A stretch of 64,000 bases of DNA from Arthrobacter sp. CJ23 (GTDB lineage Bacteria > Actinomycetota > Actinomycetes > Actinomycetales > Micrococcaceae): assembly GCF_024741795.1 (NCBI RefSeq), contig NZ_CP102950.1, positions 2,108,001-2,172,000 of the forward strand, given 5' to 3'. Each line of letters begins with the position of its first letter. Within the stretch, counting starts at the first letter, position 1. The notes under the pieces were generated by a model that did no database searches, was not told where the DNA came from, and saw nothing but the letters and a program-made list of their open reading frames with translations. This document shows, piece after piece, positions 42,743 through 52,096 of this stretch. Made by a program: the position numbers and the translations under genes.

Positions 42743-43603
42743 CTACCGCTTGACGGACTCCAGCTTGAGCATCTTGGCGATGACGCCGTCCAGCTCGGAG
42801 TCGTCGAAGATCTTCTTCCAGTCGTCCTTGATGATGGTGTCCTTGCCGTACTGGATGGCGATTTCGCAGGCCTCGGAGAACGGGTTGGAACCGCGCAGCG
42901 CGTTGGTGAGGGCGATCTGGACGTGGCCGAAGAGCATGGCCTTGGCCGCCTCCTCGGGGACGCCGGCGGTGTGGACCGTCTCGTGCAGGGCCTCGTTGAG
43001 CAGGGTGCCGATCATGCAGGCGACGGTTTCCACCAGGGTGGGTTCGAGGACGGCGAGCTGCTTCACTGTGACCCAGTGGACGTCGATGACGGGTGCGTAG
43101 ATGGTGCGGATGGTGGCTTCGGCGGCTGCCTTGGTGTCTTCCGGGGCGTTCTCGTCGATGGCTGCCACGACGTTCTGCGGGGCGCCCTGGCCGCCGAAGG
43201 TGTCGGCCCATTCTTCCTTGGTGGTGCGCTCCAGGAACACGGACGGGTGGCACGGGTGCGCAACGGCCTGCACCACGTCATCGCGCTTGGCCAGCAGGCC
43301 AGCGTAGGCGGCGGCCGGGTCCAGGGTGAGGAGGATCGCGCCGGACTTCATCTGCGGGACGACGCCCTCGGAGACGATGCCCAGCACGGTGTCCGGGACG
43401 GCGAGGATCACGACGTCGGCGCCCTTGACGGCGTCGTCAGTGGCGGTGATTTCGCGGCCTTCGGCGCGGACGCGGTCCTGGCCGGCGGGGGAGTTCTCGC
43501 TGTAGAAGACGGTGTGGTTGGACTTCTGGAGGTTGGCGGAAACGCGCATCCCCATTTTGCCACCGGCTCCGACAACGGCGACGGTCAATTGCTCTGCTGA
43601 CAT
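42743..43603 (-). CDS. apnO: D-apionate oxidoisomerase (ApnO-type, 6PGDH-like fold)
   Basis: 286 residues. N-terminal Rossmann domain (VAVVGAGGKMGMRVSANL) and a helical C-terminal domain like 6-phosphogluconate dehydrogenase (HPCHPSVFLERTTKEEWADT, AVLEPTLVETVACMIGTLLN). This architecture beside a TIM-barrel decarboxylase and erythrulose kinase/isomerases is the described ApnO neighbourhood, where D-apionate is oxidised and isomerised to 3-oxo-isoapionate. AAGGAG precedes ATG 43603, 1 bp after the OiaC stop. It is the last gene of the operon and ends at the shared terminator. Another beta-hydroxyacid dehydrogenase is possible; the context strongly favours ApnO. Confidence 0.78.
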   Translation of the reverse strand: MSAEQLTVAVVGAGGKMGMRVSANLQKSNHTVFYSENSPAGQDRVRAEGREITATDDAVKGADVVILAVPDTVLGIVSEGVVPQMKSGAILLTLDPAAAYAGLLAKRDDVVQAVAHPCHPSVFLERTTKEEWADTFGGQGAPQNVVAAIDENAPEDTKAAAEATIRTIYAPVIDVHWVTVKQLAVLEPTLVETVACMIGTLLNEALHETVHTAGVPEEAAKAMLFGHVQIALTNALRGSNPFSEACEIAIQYGKDTIIKDDWKKIFDDSELDGVIAKMLKLESVKR

Positions 43604-43604
43604 T

Positions 43605-44432
43605 TCACTTGCTCCTTAGGAAATCGAGGCTTTGCTGGGTCCACTGGTTTTCGAGGCGGATGGTCTCCGCTTCGGAGTCCTGCCACGGGAGCCAGTGCTC
43701 CACGATCTGGTTGATGTTTCTTTCTTTGGGCTGGATCTTCGCGACCATGTAGTCGTAGTCGAGAAGGCCTTCGCCGAGGGGTGCGCCCGAGTACGTGAAC
43801 CCGACCCATCCCTGCTTGCGGCTGAACGCAAAGTCTTTGATGTGCATGTTCAGGACATAGGGCCCGACGGCGTCAATCACCTGACGCGGCATCTCCAGTG
43901 CAGCCACGGTGTTGGCGGGGTCGCTGCAGATGCCCAGGTAGGGGCTGTTGACGCGGCGGACGACGTCGAGGATCCGTTCCGTGGGGACCTGTTCATAGGT
44001 CTCGACGGCGATCCTCACTCCGGCTGCTTCGAACTCCGGCAGGACTTCGGTGAAGATCCGGGTTGCTTCCTCGTTGTCCGGGCTGTGGCCGGGAACGTTG
44101 AACATGGTCCGCAGCAGATCCGATCCCAGAACCTGCGCGATGTGCAGAAACTTCCGCAGGTGTTCCGGCCGGATGCCCTTCGTCCCAAGCTCCAGGGTGA
44201 TCCCCAGCTCCTCGGCCGTGCCGCGGACGGCGGCGAGCTCGTGGTCGTTCATGTCTTCCAGCGGCGCGTAATCGCAGATCTGGAAGAGGTCCACGCCCAG
44301 CTCCGCGGTCATCTGCAGGGCCTGGTGGATGCTCAGCGGTTCGCTGACCTGGTCGGAGAGCTGCCAGAAGAACGCGTAGCTGCTGAGGCCAATGCGGCTC
44401 TGGCCAATCCTGCTCTGCTCGATACGGCTCAT
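43605..44432 (-). CDS. oiaC: 3-oxo-isoapionate decarboxylase (OiaC-type TIM barrel)
   Basis: 275 residues of the xylose-isomerase-like TIM barrel family: IGLSSYAFFWQLSD, LFQICDYAPLEDM, GIRPEHLRKFLHIAQ, AVETYEQVPTERILDVVRR, YLGICSDPANTVA and LNMHIKDFAF, with E, D, H metal-binding positions. It lies in an operon with ApnO-, LerI-, DerI- and LerK-type genes. The best fit is therefore OiaC, which decarboxylates 3-oxo-isoapionate to L-erythrulose. ATG 44432 overlaps the LerI stop (ATGA). The first 15 residues carry an imperfect fivefold-residue repeat ([15 protein letters not shown]), possibly a recent expansion. Confidence 0.72.
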   Translation of the reverse strand: MSRIEQSRIGQSRIGLSSYAFFWQLSDQVSEPLSIHQALQMTAELGVDLFQICDYAPLEDMNDHELAAVRGTAEELGITLELGTKGIRPEHLRKFLHIAQVLGSDLLRTMFNVPGHSPDNEEATRIFTEVLPEFEAAGVRIAVETYEQVPTERILDVVRRVNSPYLGICSDPANTVAALEMPRQVIDAVGPYVLNMHIKDFAFSRKQGWVGFTYSGAPLGEGLLDYDYMVAKIQPKERNINQIVEHWLPWQDSEAETIRLENQWTQQSLDFLRSK

Positions 44433-45238
44433 GCCGCCACCGCCTTCGCCGCAAGGCGTGCAGCCGTCTCGTCCAGGATGGTCTTGAGCGCTGCGGGATC
44501 GTGCGCGAAGCGGCCCAGGAACAAGCCCGCCACGGCGGTGTCCAGTTCCGTGATGAGCCCGGGCCCGGCGCTGCCGCCGTAGATGACCCTGCTGTCTTCC
44601 TGCCCCCGCAGTGTGCGGAGGTATTCGTCCAAACCACGTACCACGGCACTGATGTACCCGGGTGTCGCCGGTTCCGGAGCGCCGATGGCCCACTGCGGCT
44701 CGTAGGCCACGATGGTACGTCCAACAGCTCCGAGCTTTCCCGCCCGGTTGAGGGCGGCGTCGATCTCGGCCGTGCACTGGACAATGGCTTCCTCCGGGGA
44801 GCCAGCGGTCAGTTCCCCGACGCAGAGCACCGGGGTGAGGCCGTTGCGGTACCCCGCGGCGGTCTTCAGGCCGATGATCCGCTCGTCTTCGGCGAAAATC
44901 CGGCGGCGCTCCGCATGGCCTACCTCGACATACCGGCCCCCGAGCTCGGCAACGGTCCTCCCACTGACCTCGCCAGTGTAGGCGCCTTCGTCTTCCCAGA
45001 AAATGTCCTGCGCTCCGGTGCCAACGCCGGCCGCGCCCAGGATCCTCGCTGCGTCGGGCAGGACCGGCAGGGTGGGCAGCACAAACAGTTCGATGTCGCC
45101 GCTCACCACCGCCGGGTGCTTGAAAGCGATCGTGGCGACGTCCCGGCAGTAGTCCACAGAGCGCTGGTAGCCGAAGTACATCTTCAGGCTGACGCCGATC
45201 ACCGCTTTGGGGCGTGAAGGCTTAGCAGGAAGTGACAC
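44429..45238 (-). CDS. lerI: L-erythrulose-1-phosphate isomerase (LerI/EryH-type, TIM homologue)
   Basis: 269 residues, a triosephosphate isomerase homologue with catalytic K19 (VSLKMY instead of NWKMN), H108 (VEVGHAERR) and E180 ([10 protein letters not shown]), and phosphate loop YGGSAGPG. The altered lysine region and the neighbours mark it as the tetrulose-phosphate branch rather than glycolytic TIM. It interconverts L-erythrulose 1-phosphate and D-erythrulose 4-phosphate. GTG 45238 lies inside the end of the DerI gene (17-bp overlap), and its stop overlaps the OiaC ATG. Confidence 0.78.
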   Translation of the reverse strand: MSLPAKPSRPKAVIGVSLKMYFGYQRSVDYCRDVATIAFKHPAVVSGDIELFVLPTLPVLPDAARILGAAGVGTGAQDIFWEDEGAYTGEVSGRTVAELGGRYVEVGHAERRRIFAEDERIIGLKTAAGYRNGLTPVLCVGELTAGSPEEAIVQCTAEIDAALNRAGKLGAVGRTIVAYEPQWAIGAPEPATPGYISAVVRGLDEYLRTLRGQEDSRVIYGGSAGPGLITELDTAVAGLFLGRFAHDPAALKTILDETAARLAAKAVAA

Positions 45239-45692
45239 CCTCGTAGTCCTTAATCAGAGTGACTTTCTCTGCCGAGGCAGAGTTCTCGTCGAAGGTGTAG
45301 CCGAGCCATTCCTTGGCCAGGCGCCGGGCCAGTTCCAGGCCGACCACGCGCTGGCCGAAGGTGAGGACCTGGGCGTTGTTGCTGAGCACCGAGCGTTCCA
45401 CGGAGAAGGAGTCGTGGGCGGTGACGGCGCGGATGCCGGGGACCTTGTTCGCGGCAATCGCGACTCCCAAACCCGTGCCGCACACCAGGAGCGCGCGGTC
45501 GGCCTTGCCGGCGGCGATCAGTTCAGCGGCAGCGATGGCCACAGAGGGGTAAGGAGTGTGGGACTCGGCGTCCACTCCAACGTCCGTCACCGATTCGACC
45601 AGGGGATTCGCTTCCAGATCGGCCTTCAGGGCCTCCTTGTACTCGAATCCGGCGTCGTCGGCTCCGATCACCAGGCGCAGTTTGGCGCTCAT
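45222..45692 (-). CDS. derI: D-erythrulose-4-phosphate isomerase (DerI/EryI-type, RpiB homologue)
   Basis: 156 residues of the RpiB/LacAB family: catalytic C71 in [24 protein letters not shown], and [20 protein letters not shown]. The N-terminal motif is GADDAG where ribose-5-phosphate isomerase B has S-D-H-A-G, a change consistent with a tetrulose-phosphate enzyme. It converts D-erythrulose 4-phosphate to D-erythrose 4-phosphate, which enters the pentose phosphate pathway. ATG 45692 overlaps the LerK stop, with AAAGGAG upstream. Confidence 0.8.
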   Translation of the reverse strand: MSAKLRLVIGADDAGFEYKEALKADLEANPLVESVTDVGVDAESHTPYPSVAIAAAELIAAGKADRALLVCGTGLGVAIAANKVPGIRAVTAHDSFSVERSVLSNNAQVLTFGQRVVGLELARRLAKEWLGYTFDENSASAEKVTLIKDYEGVTSC

Positions 45693-47476
45693 GCTGTCTC
45701 CTTTACTCGGGCTTTCTCAGCTGCTGTGGTCTTCTCGGCGGTGTTTTCGACGAGGGTGGTGTGGATGGCCCGGACGATCAGCGCCAGTGAAATGGCTCCG
45801 GCGTCGGGGGTTCCGAGACTCTTCTCGGCGTGCGGGCGGGCGCGGCCCATGAGGGGCAGCAGCCGGCTCGTATCGTCGGCGGACAGTTGCGCAACCGTGG
45901 CGGCGGCGCCCCACGCCTCGGTGAGGGACTGCCCGTCATTCACTCCCGTGGCCAGTGCGTCGCGGAACGGGACCAGGACGTCCACCATGGTCTTGTCGCC
46001 CACGGTGGCCTTGCCGAAGTTCATGATGGCGGCGGTGGCGTCGGCCACTCCGGCTGCGACGGCAGCGGCGTCGGGGGCGGTGGTGTTCCCGAGTGCGTCG
46101 CCCACGGCCCGCAGGGCCAGGCCCCACAGGGCGCCCGACGTTCCGCCGGCCTTGTCTGCCCACGCGTCCCCGGCGACGTGCAGGGTGGTGGCGGCGCCGG
46201 CGCCGCGTTCGACGGCGTCTGCCGCCGCTGCCACGGCGGCGCGGATGCCGCGTTCCATGCCGATGCCATGGTCGCCGTCGCCGGCGATCGCATCGATCCG
46301 GCCAAGCTCGGCCACGTTCGCGTCGACCACGGCCTTCGCGGCGTCCAGGGCGGCGAGGACGCGGACGGCCCCGATGCGGGACTCAGCGGTGGCGTCCGGG
46401 ATGGAAAGCTCGACGTCGGCAAAGCCGCCGTCCGAGCCTTCCAGCGCTGCCGCGGTGACCGCGCCGCGGCGGAAGGCCGGGGCGTCCGCGGGAGCGTTCC
46501 AGAGTTCTTCCAGTTCCGCGTCCAGCCAGAACAAGGTGAGGGAGGTGCCGGCCATGTCGAAGCTGGTGACCAGTTCGCCCACCTGCGGGTCCACAGCCTC
46601 GATGCCGGCCTCGGCAAGCAACTGCGACACGCGGCGGTAGAGGACGAAGAGTTCCTCGTACTTCACGCCGCCCAGGCCGTTGAGGATGGGGACCACGCGG
46701 GAGGGTTTGTTGGTGTCGAGCGGCGACGGGATGCCGTCCGGGACCTCGGTCAGTAGCTTGCCGACCATGAGTTCGGCGAGTTCATCCGCCGTCGGGATGT
46801 CCGTTTCGCCGATGCCGGGTTCACCGTGGATGCCCATGCCCACGGCCATGCGGCCCGCGGGAACGGAGAAGAGCGGGTGGTCCGCGCCCGGCAGGGTGCA
46901 GCCCGTGAAGGCGACCCCGAAGGAGCGTGTGCGCTCATTCGCGCGTTCGGCCACCTCCAGCACGGTGTCCATGGAGTAACCGGCCTCGGCGGCCGCGGCG
47001 GCCACCTTGAACACCGTCAGGTCACCGGCGATGCCGCGGCGCTTGCGACGTTCGGCAGGCGGGGCGGAGGAGATGTCATCGGTGACGGCGATGCTGCGGC
47101 AGTCGATGCCCTCGGCGCGGAGCTTGTCCTGGGCCTGGGTGAAGTGCAGGACATCGCCGGCGTAGTTGCCGTAGCCGAGGAGCACACCAGAGCCGTTGTC
47201 CGCTGCCTTGGCAACGTTGTACACCTGTTGTGCCGACGGCGAGGCGAAGAGGTTGCCCATCGCGGCGCCGTGGGCCAGGCCCTGTCCGACGAGCCCGGCG
47301 AAGGCGGGGTAGTGGCCGGAGCCGCCGCCGATCACGAGCGCCACGGTTTCAGGGGTGCTCTGCGTGCTGCGGGCGACGCCGCCAGGAACGCGGCGGACCC
47401 AGCGGCCGTGCGATGCGACGAATCCTTCGATCATCTCGTCGGCGAAAGCTGCGGGTTCATTGAACAAGCGGGTCAT
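45689..47476 (-). CDS. lerK: L-erythrulose 1-kinase (LerK-type, fused DhaK-DhaL)
   Basis: 595 residues. The N-terminal DhaK domain shows [30 protein letters not shown] and H200 in [13 protein letters not shown], the histidine that binds the keto substrate covalently. The C-terminal DhaL domain has the metal site AGDGDHGIG (D400, D402), [12 protein letters not shown] and [12 protein letters not shown]. It is ATP-dependent, like the Citrobacter-type kinase. Its place with LerI, DerI, OiaC and ApnO argues for L-erythrulose rather than dihydroxyacetone. ATG 47476 has AGGAG upstream; it is the second gene of the operon. Confidence 0.82.
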   Translation of the reverse strand: MTRLFNEPAAFADEMIEGFVASHGRWVRRVPGGVARSTQSTPETVALVIGGGSGHYPAFAGLVGQGLAHGAAMGNLFASPSAQQVYNVAKAADNGSGVLLGYGNYAGDVLHFTQAQDKLRAEGIDCRSIAVTDDISSAPPAERRKRRGIAGDLTVFKVAAAAAEAGYSMDTVLEVAERANERTRSFGVAFTGCTLPGADHPLFSVPAGRMAVGMGIHGEPGIGETDIPTADELAELMVGKLLTEVPDGIPSPLDTNKPSRVVPILNGLGGVKYEELFVLYRRVSQLLAEAGIEAVDPQVGELVTSFDMAGTSLTLFWLDAELEELWNAPADAPAFRRGAVTAAALEGSDGGFADVELSIPDATAESRIGAVRVLAALDAAKAVVDANVAELGRIDAIAGDGDHGIGMERGIRAAVAAAADAVERGAGAATTLHVAGDAWADKAGGTSGALWGLALRAVGDALGNTTAPDAAAVAAGVADATAAIMNFGKATVGDKTMVDVLVPFRDALATGVNDGQSLTEAWGAAATVAQLSADDTSRLLPLMGRARPHAEKSLGTPDAGAISLALIVRAIHTTLVENTAEKTTAAEKARVKETA

Positions 47477-47546
47477 GCGGAGGCTCCTGGAGCTATCAGT
47501 GGAAATCGTGGTTCTGGCTGTTGCCGGAACGGCGGGAGTTCGGAAC

Positions 47547-47575
47547 GGGGCGCCCGCCCTCAGGGAGGGCGCCCC
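47547..47575. terminator. Intercistronic hairpin between carrier and kinase genes
   Basis: GGGGCGCCC (47547-47555) pairs with GGGCGCCCC (47567-47575). It sits in the 115-bp gap between the MFS and LerK genes and may lower downstream expression or stabilise the mRNA. Confidence 0.5.
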
Positions 47576-47591
47576 GGACTGCGGGGGTGGG

Positions 47592-48959
47592 TTACGGTTC
47601 TGCGTAGTGGCCGGCGCCTGCGGGGTCGAGGGCCTCGGCGGGGATGCCTTCGCTGGTCTTGCCGGACCGGCTGAGGACCACCATGAGGATCGAGGAGAGC
47701 AACATGAAGCCGCCCACGACAAACATGGGGACCGCGTAGCCGCCGGTCAGGTCCTTGAGCCAACCCGTGATGTAGCCGGCGCTGAAGCCTGCCAGGTTGC
47801 CCACCGTGTTGATCAGCGCGATACCGGCTGCGGCTGCTGCGCCGGTGAGGAATTGCGTGGGAACGGTCCAGAAGTTCGGCAGTGCCGCGAAGATGGACAT
47901 GGCCGTGATGGTGATGACGGCGATGGTTGCCGCCGGGGAACCAGCGAACAGGGCCAGCGGGATGCTGACGGCGCCGGTCAGGGCGGGAAGGGCAATGTGC
48001 CACGTCTTGACGCCGCGCTTGGTGGCGTCCTTGGACCAGAAGTACAAGGCGAAGGCGGCCGGCAGGTACGGGATGGCCGTGATCAGGCCCTTCTGGAAGA
48101 CATCGAACTTGGTGCCGTAGAGGCCCTCGAAGGCGGCGATGATGGTCGGCAGGAAGAAGCCCAGGGCGTAGAGGCCGTAGATGAAGCCGAAGTAGATCAG
48201 GGAGAGCATCCAGACGCGGCCGTTGCCGAATACGGTGCGGACGCTGACGTGCTTGTTGCTGGCGGCAGTTTCCTTCTTTTCCTTTTCCAGGGCGCCTGTC
48301 AGCCAGGTCTTCTCCTCAGAGGTGAGCCACTTGGCCTTGGCGGGGGAGTCGGCCAGGTAGAACCAGGCGATGATGCCGACGATGATCGCGGGGATGGCAA
48401 CGCCGAAAAACATGAAGCGCCAGCCTTCGAGGCCGAAGAAGAGACCGTGCTGCTGGATCAAGGCGCCGGCAAGCGGAGCGCCGATCACCGTGGTCAGCGG
48501 CTGGGCCAAGTAGAAGAGGGCGAGGATCTTGCTGCGGTGCTTGGACGGAACCCACAGGCTCAGGAAGAGGATGGCACCGGGGAAGAAGCCGGCCTCGGCC
48601 ACGCCCAGGATGAAGCGCAGGATGTAGAGCTGCTCGACGTTGCCCACCCACGTGAACAGCAGGGACACGATGCCCCAGCTGACCATGATCCGGGCGAGCC
48701 AGCGGCGGGCGCCGAACCTGTGCAGCGCGAGGTTGCTGGGAACCTCCAGGAGGATATAGCCGATGAAGAACACGCCGGACGCGAAGCCGAACTGGGCCGC
48801 CGAGAGGGCAAGGTCCGAGTTCATGCCGTTGGGGCCGGCGAACGAGATGGCCGTACGGTCCAGGTAATTGATGAAGAACATCAGGGCGACGAACGGCACC
48901 AGCCGTATCGCCACTTTCCTGATTGCGGATTTTTCGACCACCGATTGTGTGGTGTCCAC
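47592..48959 (-). CDS. MFS transporter, ACS family, probable apionate/acid sugar carrier
   Basis: 455 residues, twelve predicted membrane segments. INYLDRTAISFAGP in the first segment, GVAEAGFFPGAILFLSLW and ALPNFWTVPTQFLTG are typical of the anion:cation symporter (phthalate/hexuronate) group, which imports organic and sugar acids by proton symport. GTG 48959 is chosen because AGGAG lies 6 nt upstream; the longer frame to 49148 would cross the promoter and operator. It is the first gene of the apionate operon. Confidence 0.85.
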   Translation of the reverse strand: MDTTQSVVEKSAIRKVAIRLVPFVALMFFINYLDRTAISFAGPNGMNSDLALSAAQFGFASGVFFIGYILLEVPSNLALHRFGARRWLARIMVSWGIVSLLFTWVGNVEQLYILRFILGVAEAGFFPGAILFLSLWVPSKHRSKILALFYLAQPLTTVIGAPLAGALIQQHGLFFGLEGWRFMFFGVAIPAIIVGIIAWFYLADSPAKAKWLTSEEKTWLTGALEKEKKETAASNKHVSVRTVFGNGRVWMLSLIYFGFIYGLYALGFFLPTIIAAFEGLYGTKFDVFQKGLITAIPYLPAAFALYFWSKDATKRGVKTWHIALPALTGAVSIPLALFAGSPAATIAVITITAMSIFAALPNFWTVPTQFLTGAAAAAGIALINTVGNLAGFSAGYITGWLKDLTGGYAVPMFVVGGFMLLSSILMVVLSRSGKTSEGIPAEALDPAGAGHYAEP

Positions 48960-49064
48960 GTTGACTCCTAGAGATTTATGTCCCGGCCGATCCTGCACTG
49001 GATGCGCCGGGCTGACCCGTGGCATTGCCGGTGGGGTCCGGCGATGGCGAAGCTTGTGATTTAA

Positions 49065-49101
49065 ACCATAAGACCGGATTCTAAATTGGTCAACCGGTTG
49101 A
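49065..49101 (-). promoter_or_regulatory. Apionate operon promoter with GntR-type operator A
   Basis: On the minus strand TTGACC (49088-49093), a 17-bp spacer and TATGGT (49065-49070). The perfect palindrome TCAACCGGTTGA (49090-49101) overlaps the -35. Confidence 0.8.
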
Positions 49102-49144
49102 TGAGTTTGGGATTCTCGACGCCCGTTTGGCGAGCGATAATTGG

Positions 49145-49156
49145 TCATCCGGTTGC
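49145..49156. promoter_or_regulatory. GntR-type operator B at the regulator gene
   Basis: TCATCCGGTTGC, preceded by ATTGG as at the other sites; 10 of 12 palindrome bases match operator A. It lies just past -10-like GATAAT (49136-49141) and upstream of the GntR gene, suggesting autoregulation. Confidence 0.65.
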
Positions 49157-49201
49157 TACGCTGTGAAGGTGTCAGCGAACTCCGCCGCAGCAGCGGCCCA
49201 T

Positions 49202-49912
49202 ATGACGGCAGCTCTTGCCCCCATGGAGCAAGGCTCCGTTGTGTCCGAGGTGGCGGAGAGGTTGCTCGCCTACTTCACCAGCGGAGACATTGCGCCTGGA
49301 ACCCGCCTGCCAGCCGAACGCCAGTTGGCGGCATCTCTCGGCGTCGGACGTTCGGCGGTGCGCGAGGCGCTCGCCGCCCTGGAAATCCTGGGCATCGTCA
49401 TTGTCCGCCCGGGATCGGGCACCTACCTGCGCGACGGCGTCTCCGAACTCCTGCCGCGGACCCTCAGCTGGGGGCTCATGCTGGGGGAGCCGCGGACCCG
49501 CGAGCTTGTTGAACTGCGGAGCGGACTGGAAGTCCAGGCCGTGGAGCTGGCGGCGGCAAGGATCGGCGACGAGGCCCTGGCGCGCATGCGCTCCAACCTT
49601 GATTCCATGGAGGCGAACCTTGACAACCTGGCGGCCTTCGTCGAGGCCGACGCCGCCTTCCATAAGGAGATTGCGGCCAGTTCGGGAAACCAGGTCCTGC
49701 AGGAATTGCTGCAAAGCATCCGCTCCCTGCTGCGGATCTGGGTGGACCGGGCGCTGACCGACGAAGGTCATGCCGCGGCCGCCCTGAAAGAACATGCGGC
49801 GATTTTCGCGGCGCTTCAGGCCCGCGACGCCTCGGCGGTTACGGCGACCATGCGCTCGCACATGGAGACCGCCTCGCGGCGTCTGCTCGCCGGCTTCGAC
49901 GCCGCGCAGTAG
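49202..49912 (+). CDS. GntR-family regulator, FadR subfamily
   Basis: 236 residues from ATG 49202. No start has a good ribosome site; a GTG at 49169, near-leaderless relative to the -10, is an alternative. The winged HTH is VVSEVAERLLAYFTSGDIAP, then LPAERQLAASLGVGRSAVRE and PGSGTYLRDG. The helical FCD ligand domain follows (ELRSGLEVQAVELAAARI, DAAFHKEIAASSGN, HAAIFAALQARD). It is divergent from the apionate operon. TCAACCGGTTGA sites on both its sides and before apnL mark its likely regulon; the ligand would be apionate or a later intermediate. Confidence 0.85.
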   Translation: MTAALAPMEQGSVVSEVAERLLAYFTSGDIAPGTRLPAERQLAASLGVGRSAVREALAALEILGIVIVRPGSGTYLRDGVSELLPRTLSWGLMLGEPRTRELVELRSGLEVQAVELAAARIGDEALARMRSNLDSMEANLDNLAAFVEADAAFHKEIAASSGNQVLQELLQSIRSLLRIWVDRALTDEGHAAAALKEHAAIFAALQARDASAVTATMRSHMETASRRLLAGFDAAQ

Positions 49913-49956
49913 CCTCTGGAGGGCGGCTCGCGAGCCTGACCCGCCGGCAATATTGG

Positions 49957-49994
49957 TCAACCGGTTGACTTGTGGTGGGATGTGATTCCATAAT
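49957..49994 (+). promoter_or_regulatory. Lactonase-gene promoter with GntR-type operator C
   Basis: The perfect palindrome TCAACCGGTTGA (49957-49968) overlaps -35 TTGACT (49965-49970). An 18-bp spacer and CATAAT (49989-49994) follow, giving a start near 50001. Confidence 0.8.
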
Positions 49995-50088
49995 CGGATA
50001 TGGCCTGGCTCACAGGCCGTCCTTGAGTTTGCACTGGCCACGCCGGGCACCCGGGCCGCAGCAGCCCCGGCCGGCAGAGAGCAGCGAC

Positions 50089-52005
50089 GTGTCTTTCCAA
50101 TCCCTTCCGGATGCCGAACCCGGCCTGTCCGTCCCCGAATCTTCACTTGCGGGCCCCTCGCGCCTGACGCCCGCCCGGCGGGCCCTATCGGCGGGCCCCT
50201 GGTCTGCTGAGCTCGTCGGCGACGAACTGGCCCACATCAGCTACTTGGGGCGGCCTGTGCTGCGGGCCGTCAAAGCCGTGGTCCGGGACCAGGACTGGCA
50301 GACCCCGCAGCCGGCCGTCCGCACCGTTGATGTCACCCAGGACGGCGAGCGACTGCGGGCGGACTGGACCGTCCGCTATGCCGGCCACGGCGTGGAGTAC
50401 ATCGGCCGGCTGAGGGCAGACTTCACGGTTGAGGCGGTGGAGATCGCGTTCGACGGAACGGCCCTCCATGCGTTCCGCAGCAACAGGATCGGCCTGGTGG
50501 TGCTCCACCCGCCTGCCGATGCCGGACGGGACATCACCGTGGTGCATCCCGACGGCGGCAGCACGGCGGCGCAGTTCCCCCGCGACATCAGCCCGCACCA
50601 GCCGTTCATGGACATCGCCGCCCTCGAATGGACCGCCGCCGGGACCGCCTTCCGGCTGTCCTTCGCCGGCGATGTCTTCGAGACGGAGGATCAACGCAAC
50701 TGGACCGACGGTTCCTTCAAGACCTATGGCACTCCGCTGGCCCGGCCGTTCCCCGTGGACGTCACGGCCGGTGATGCCGTGCGGCACGTGGTGCGCCTGG
50801 ACGCAACCGTGCTGGATGGCGCGGCCCTGGACGCCGCCACACTGAACACCGCCACCCCCGCGGTGCCGGAGACCGTGACGTTGGGCCCTGCGGCCGCCCG
50901 TGTTCCCGGGCTGGCCGTGGGTGCAGGACCCCGGGCCGGGGTGCTTCCGCCGATTCCCGGGCTGGACGCAATCCTGGTGGAACTCGTTGACGAAGGCGGT
51001 GCCGCACCACGGTCCGGCTGGGCTGCCCGGCTGCAGGACGCCGCGGACGAGGCGGCCGTCCATGGCGCAGGCCTGGACATCCGGGCCGTGACCGCGGACC
51101 CCGGCACAGTGGTGGCGGAGCTTGCTCCGCATCTTTCCCGGACCAGGCGGCTGGCGGTGTTCCACCCGTCCAGCCAGCTCACCGAGCCGGAGACCTGGCA
51201 GGAGCTCAAGGCCTCACTGCAGGGCGCCGGTTACCGCGGAGCGCTCCTTGCCGGCGTCCGTTCGCATTTCACGGAACTCAACCGCAACAGCGGCCGCACG
51301 CCGTCGGACTCCGACGGCCTCACGTTCAGCATCACCCCGCAGATGCACAGCACCGAGGCCGCGCACATCATCGACACCGTGCCCATGCAGCGGCTTGTGG
51401 CCAGGAATGCCCTCCGGCTGGGCGGCGGAAGGCCGGTCCACGTGGGGCCGGTGACCCTGCTGCCGCGCTTCAATGCCGTGTCCACCTCCGGGGCAGCATC
51501 CGAGGCCGAGTCGGATGAACTCCAGGCGGAACCATTCACGGCGGCATGGACCCTGGCGAGCATCGACGCGCTGACCCTGGACGGAGTGGAATCCCTCAGC
51601 TACTTCGAGGCCTCCGGCCCGAGGGGAATTTCCGACTCCGGCGGCCGGCTCGCTCCGGCCGGCGAACTCCTGATGGAACTCGCCGCCCTCCGGGGCAGCG
51701 CCGTGCTGGCTGTCCATGGCGGGGCGCCATCGTCCATGACCCTCTATCCCGTGGTGTCATCCGGCGGGCTGGCCCTCTTCGCCGGGAATCTCTCCGCATC
51801 CGCCCTGGACGTGGAGGTGCGGCTGCCTGACGGCGCAACCGCCGCAGCGGGCGTGTGCACTGTTTTCGGGCAGGACCGCGGCTCGGCCATGGGCTTCACG
51901 GCAGCTAACGAGGGCGGGGCCGAGGACGACGGCGGAACGGGCGCCGGGCGCCTGACCCTCGGTCCCTGGTCCGTCGGCGTCGTCCGCTTTCCCGCTTTCG
52001 GCTGA
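50089..52005 (+). CDS. apnL: Probable D-apionolactonase (ApnL-like)
   Basis: About 638 residues from GTG 50089 (AGAGAG upstream). Earlier in-frame codons such as 49972 precede the predicted transcription start. A beta-rich N-terminal region (HISYLGRPVLRAVKAVVRDQ, DQRNWTDGSFKTYGTPLARP) is followed by a TIM-barrel-like middle part (TFSITPQMHSTEAAHIIDT) and a beta-sandwich end (LGPWSVGVVRFPAFG). I recognise this as resembling the ApnL family, which hydrolyses D-apionolactone to D-apionate; that family is not otherwise well characterised. The shared GntR operator with the ApnO/OiaC operon supports it. Cytoplasmic: no signal peptide. Confidence 0.66.
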   Translation: MSFQSLPDAEPGLSVPESSLAGPSRLTPARRALSAGPWSAELVGDELAHISYLGRPVLRAVKAVVRDQDWQTPQPAVRTVDVTQDGERLRADWTVRYAGHGVEYIGRLRADFTVEAVEIAFDGTALHAFRSNRIGLVVLHPPADAGRDITVVHPDGGSTAAQFPRDISPHQPFMDIAALEWTAAGTAFRLSFAGDVFETEDQRNWTDGSFKTYGTPLARPFPVDVTAGDAVRHVVRLDATVLDGAALDAATLNTATPAVPETVTLGPAAARVPGLAVGAGPRAGVLPPIPGLDAILVELVDEGGAAPRSGWAARLQDAADEAAVHGAGLDIRAVTADPGTVVAELAPHLSRTRRLAVFHPSSQLTEPETWQELKASLQGAGYRGALLAGVRSHFTELNRNSGRTPSDSDGLTFSITPQMHSTEAAHIIDTVPMQRLVARNALRLGGGRPVHVGPVTLLPRFNAVSTSGAASEAESDELQAEPFTAAWTLASIDALTLDGVESLSYFEASGPRGISDSGGRLAPAGELLMELAALRGSAVLAVHGGAPSSMTLYPVVSSGGLALFAGNLSASALDVEVRLPDGATAAAGVCTVFGQDRGSAMGFTAANEGGAEDDGGTGAGRLTLGPWSVGVVRFPAFG

Positions 52006-52096
52006 ATGGCCGTCCGCTGAACCGCTGTCCGCGAACAGTGGACCCCACACTTTTGCACCGTCCGACGGCGGTGCTACACCAACGAAAGGAGACCCC

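Noticed and set aside
45689..47476. Ordinary dihydroxyacetone kinase for glycerol metabolism
   Set aside because: The fused DhaK-DhaL form fits, but overlap with RpiB- and TIM-like tetrulose-phosphate isomerase genes and the OiaC-type gene makes erythrulose the better substrate.
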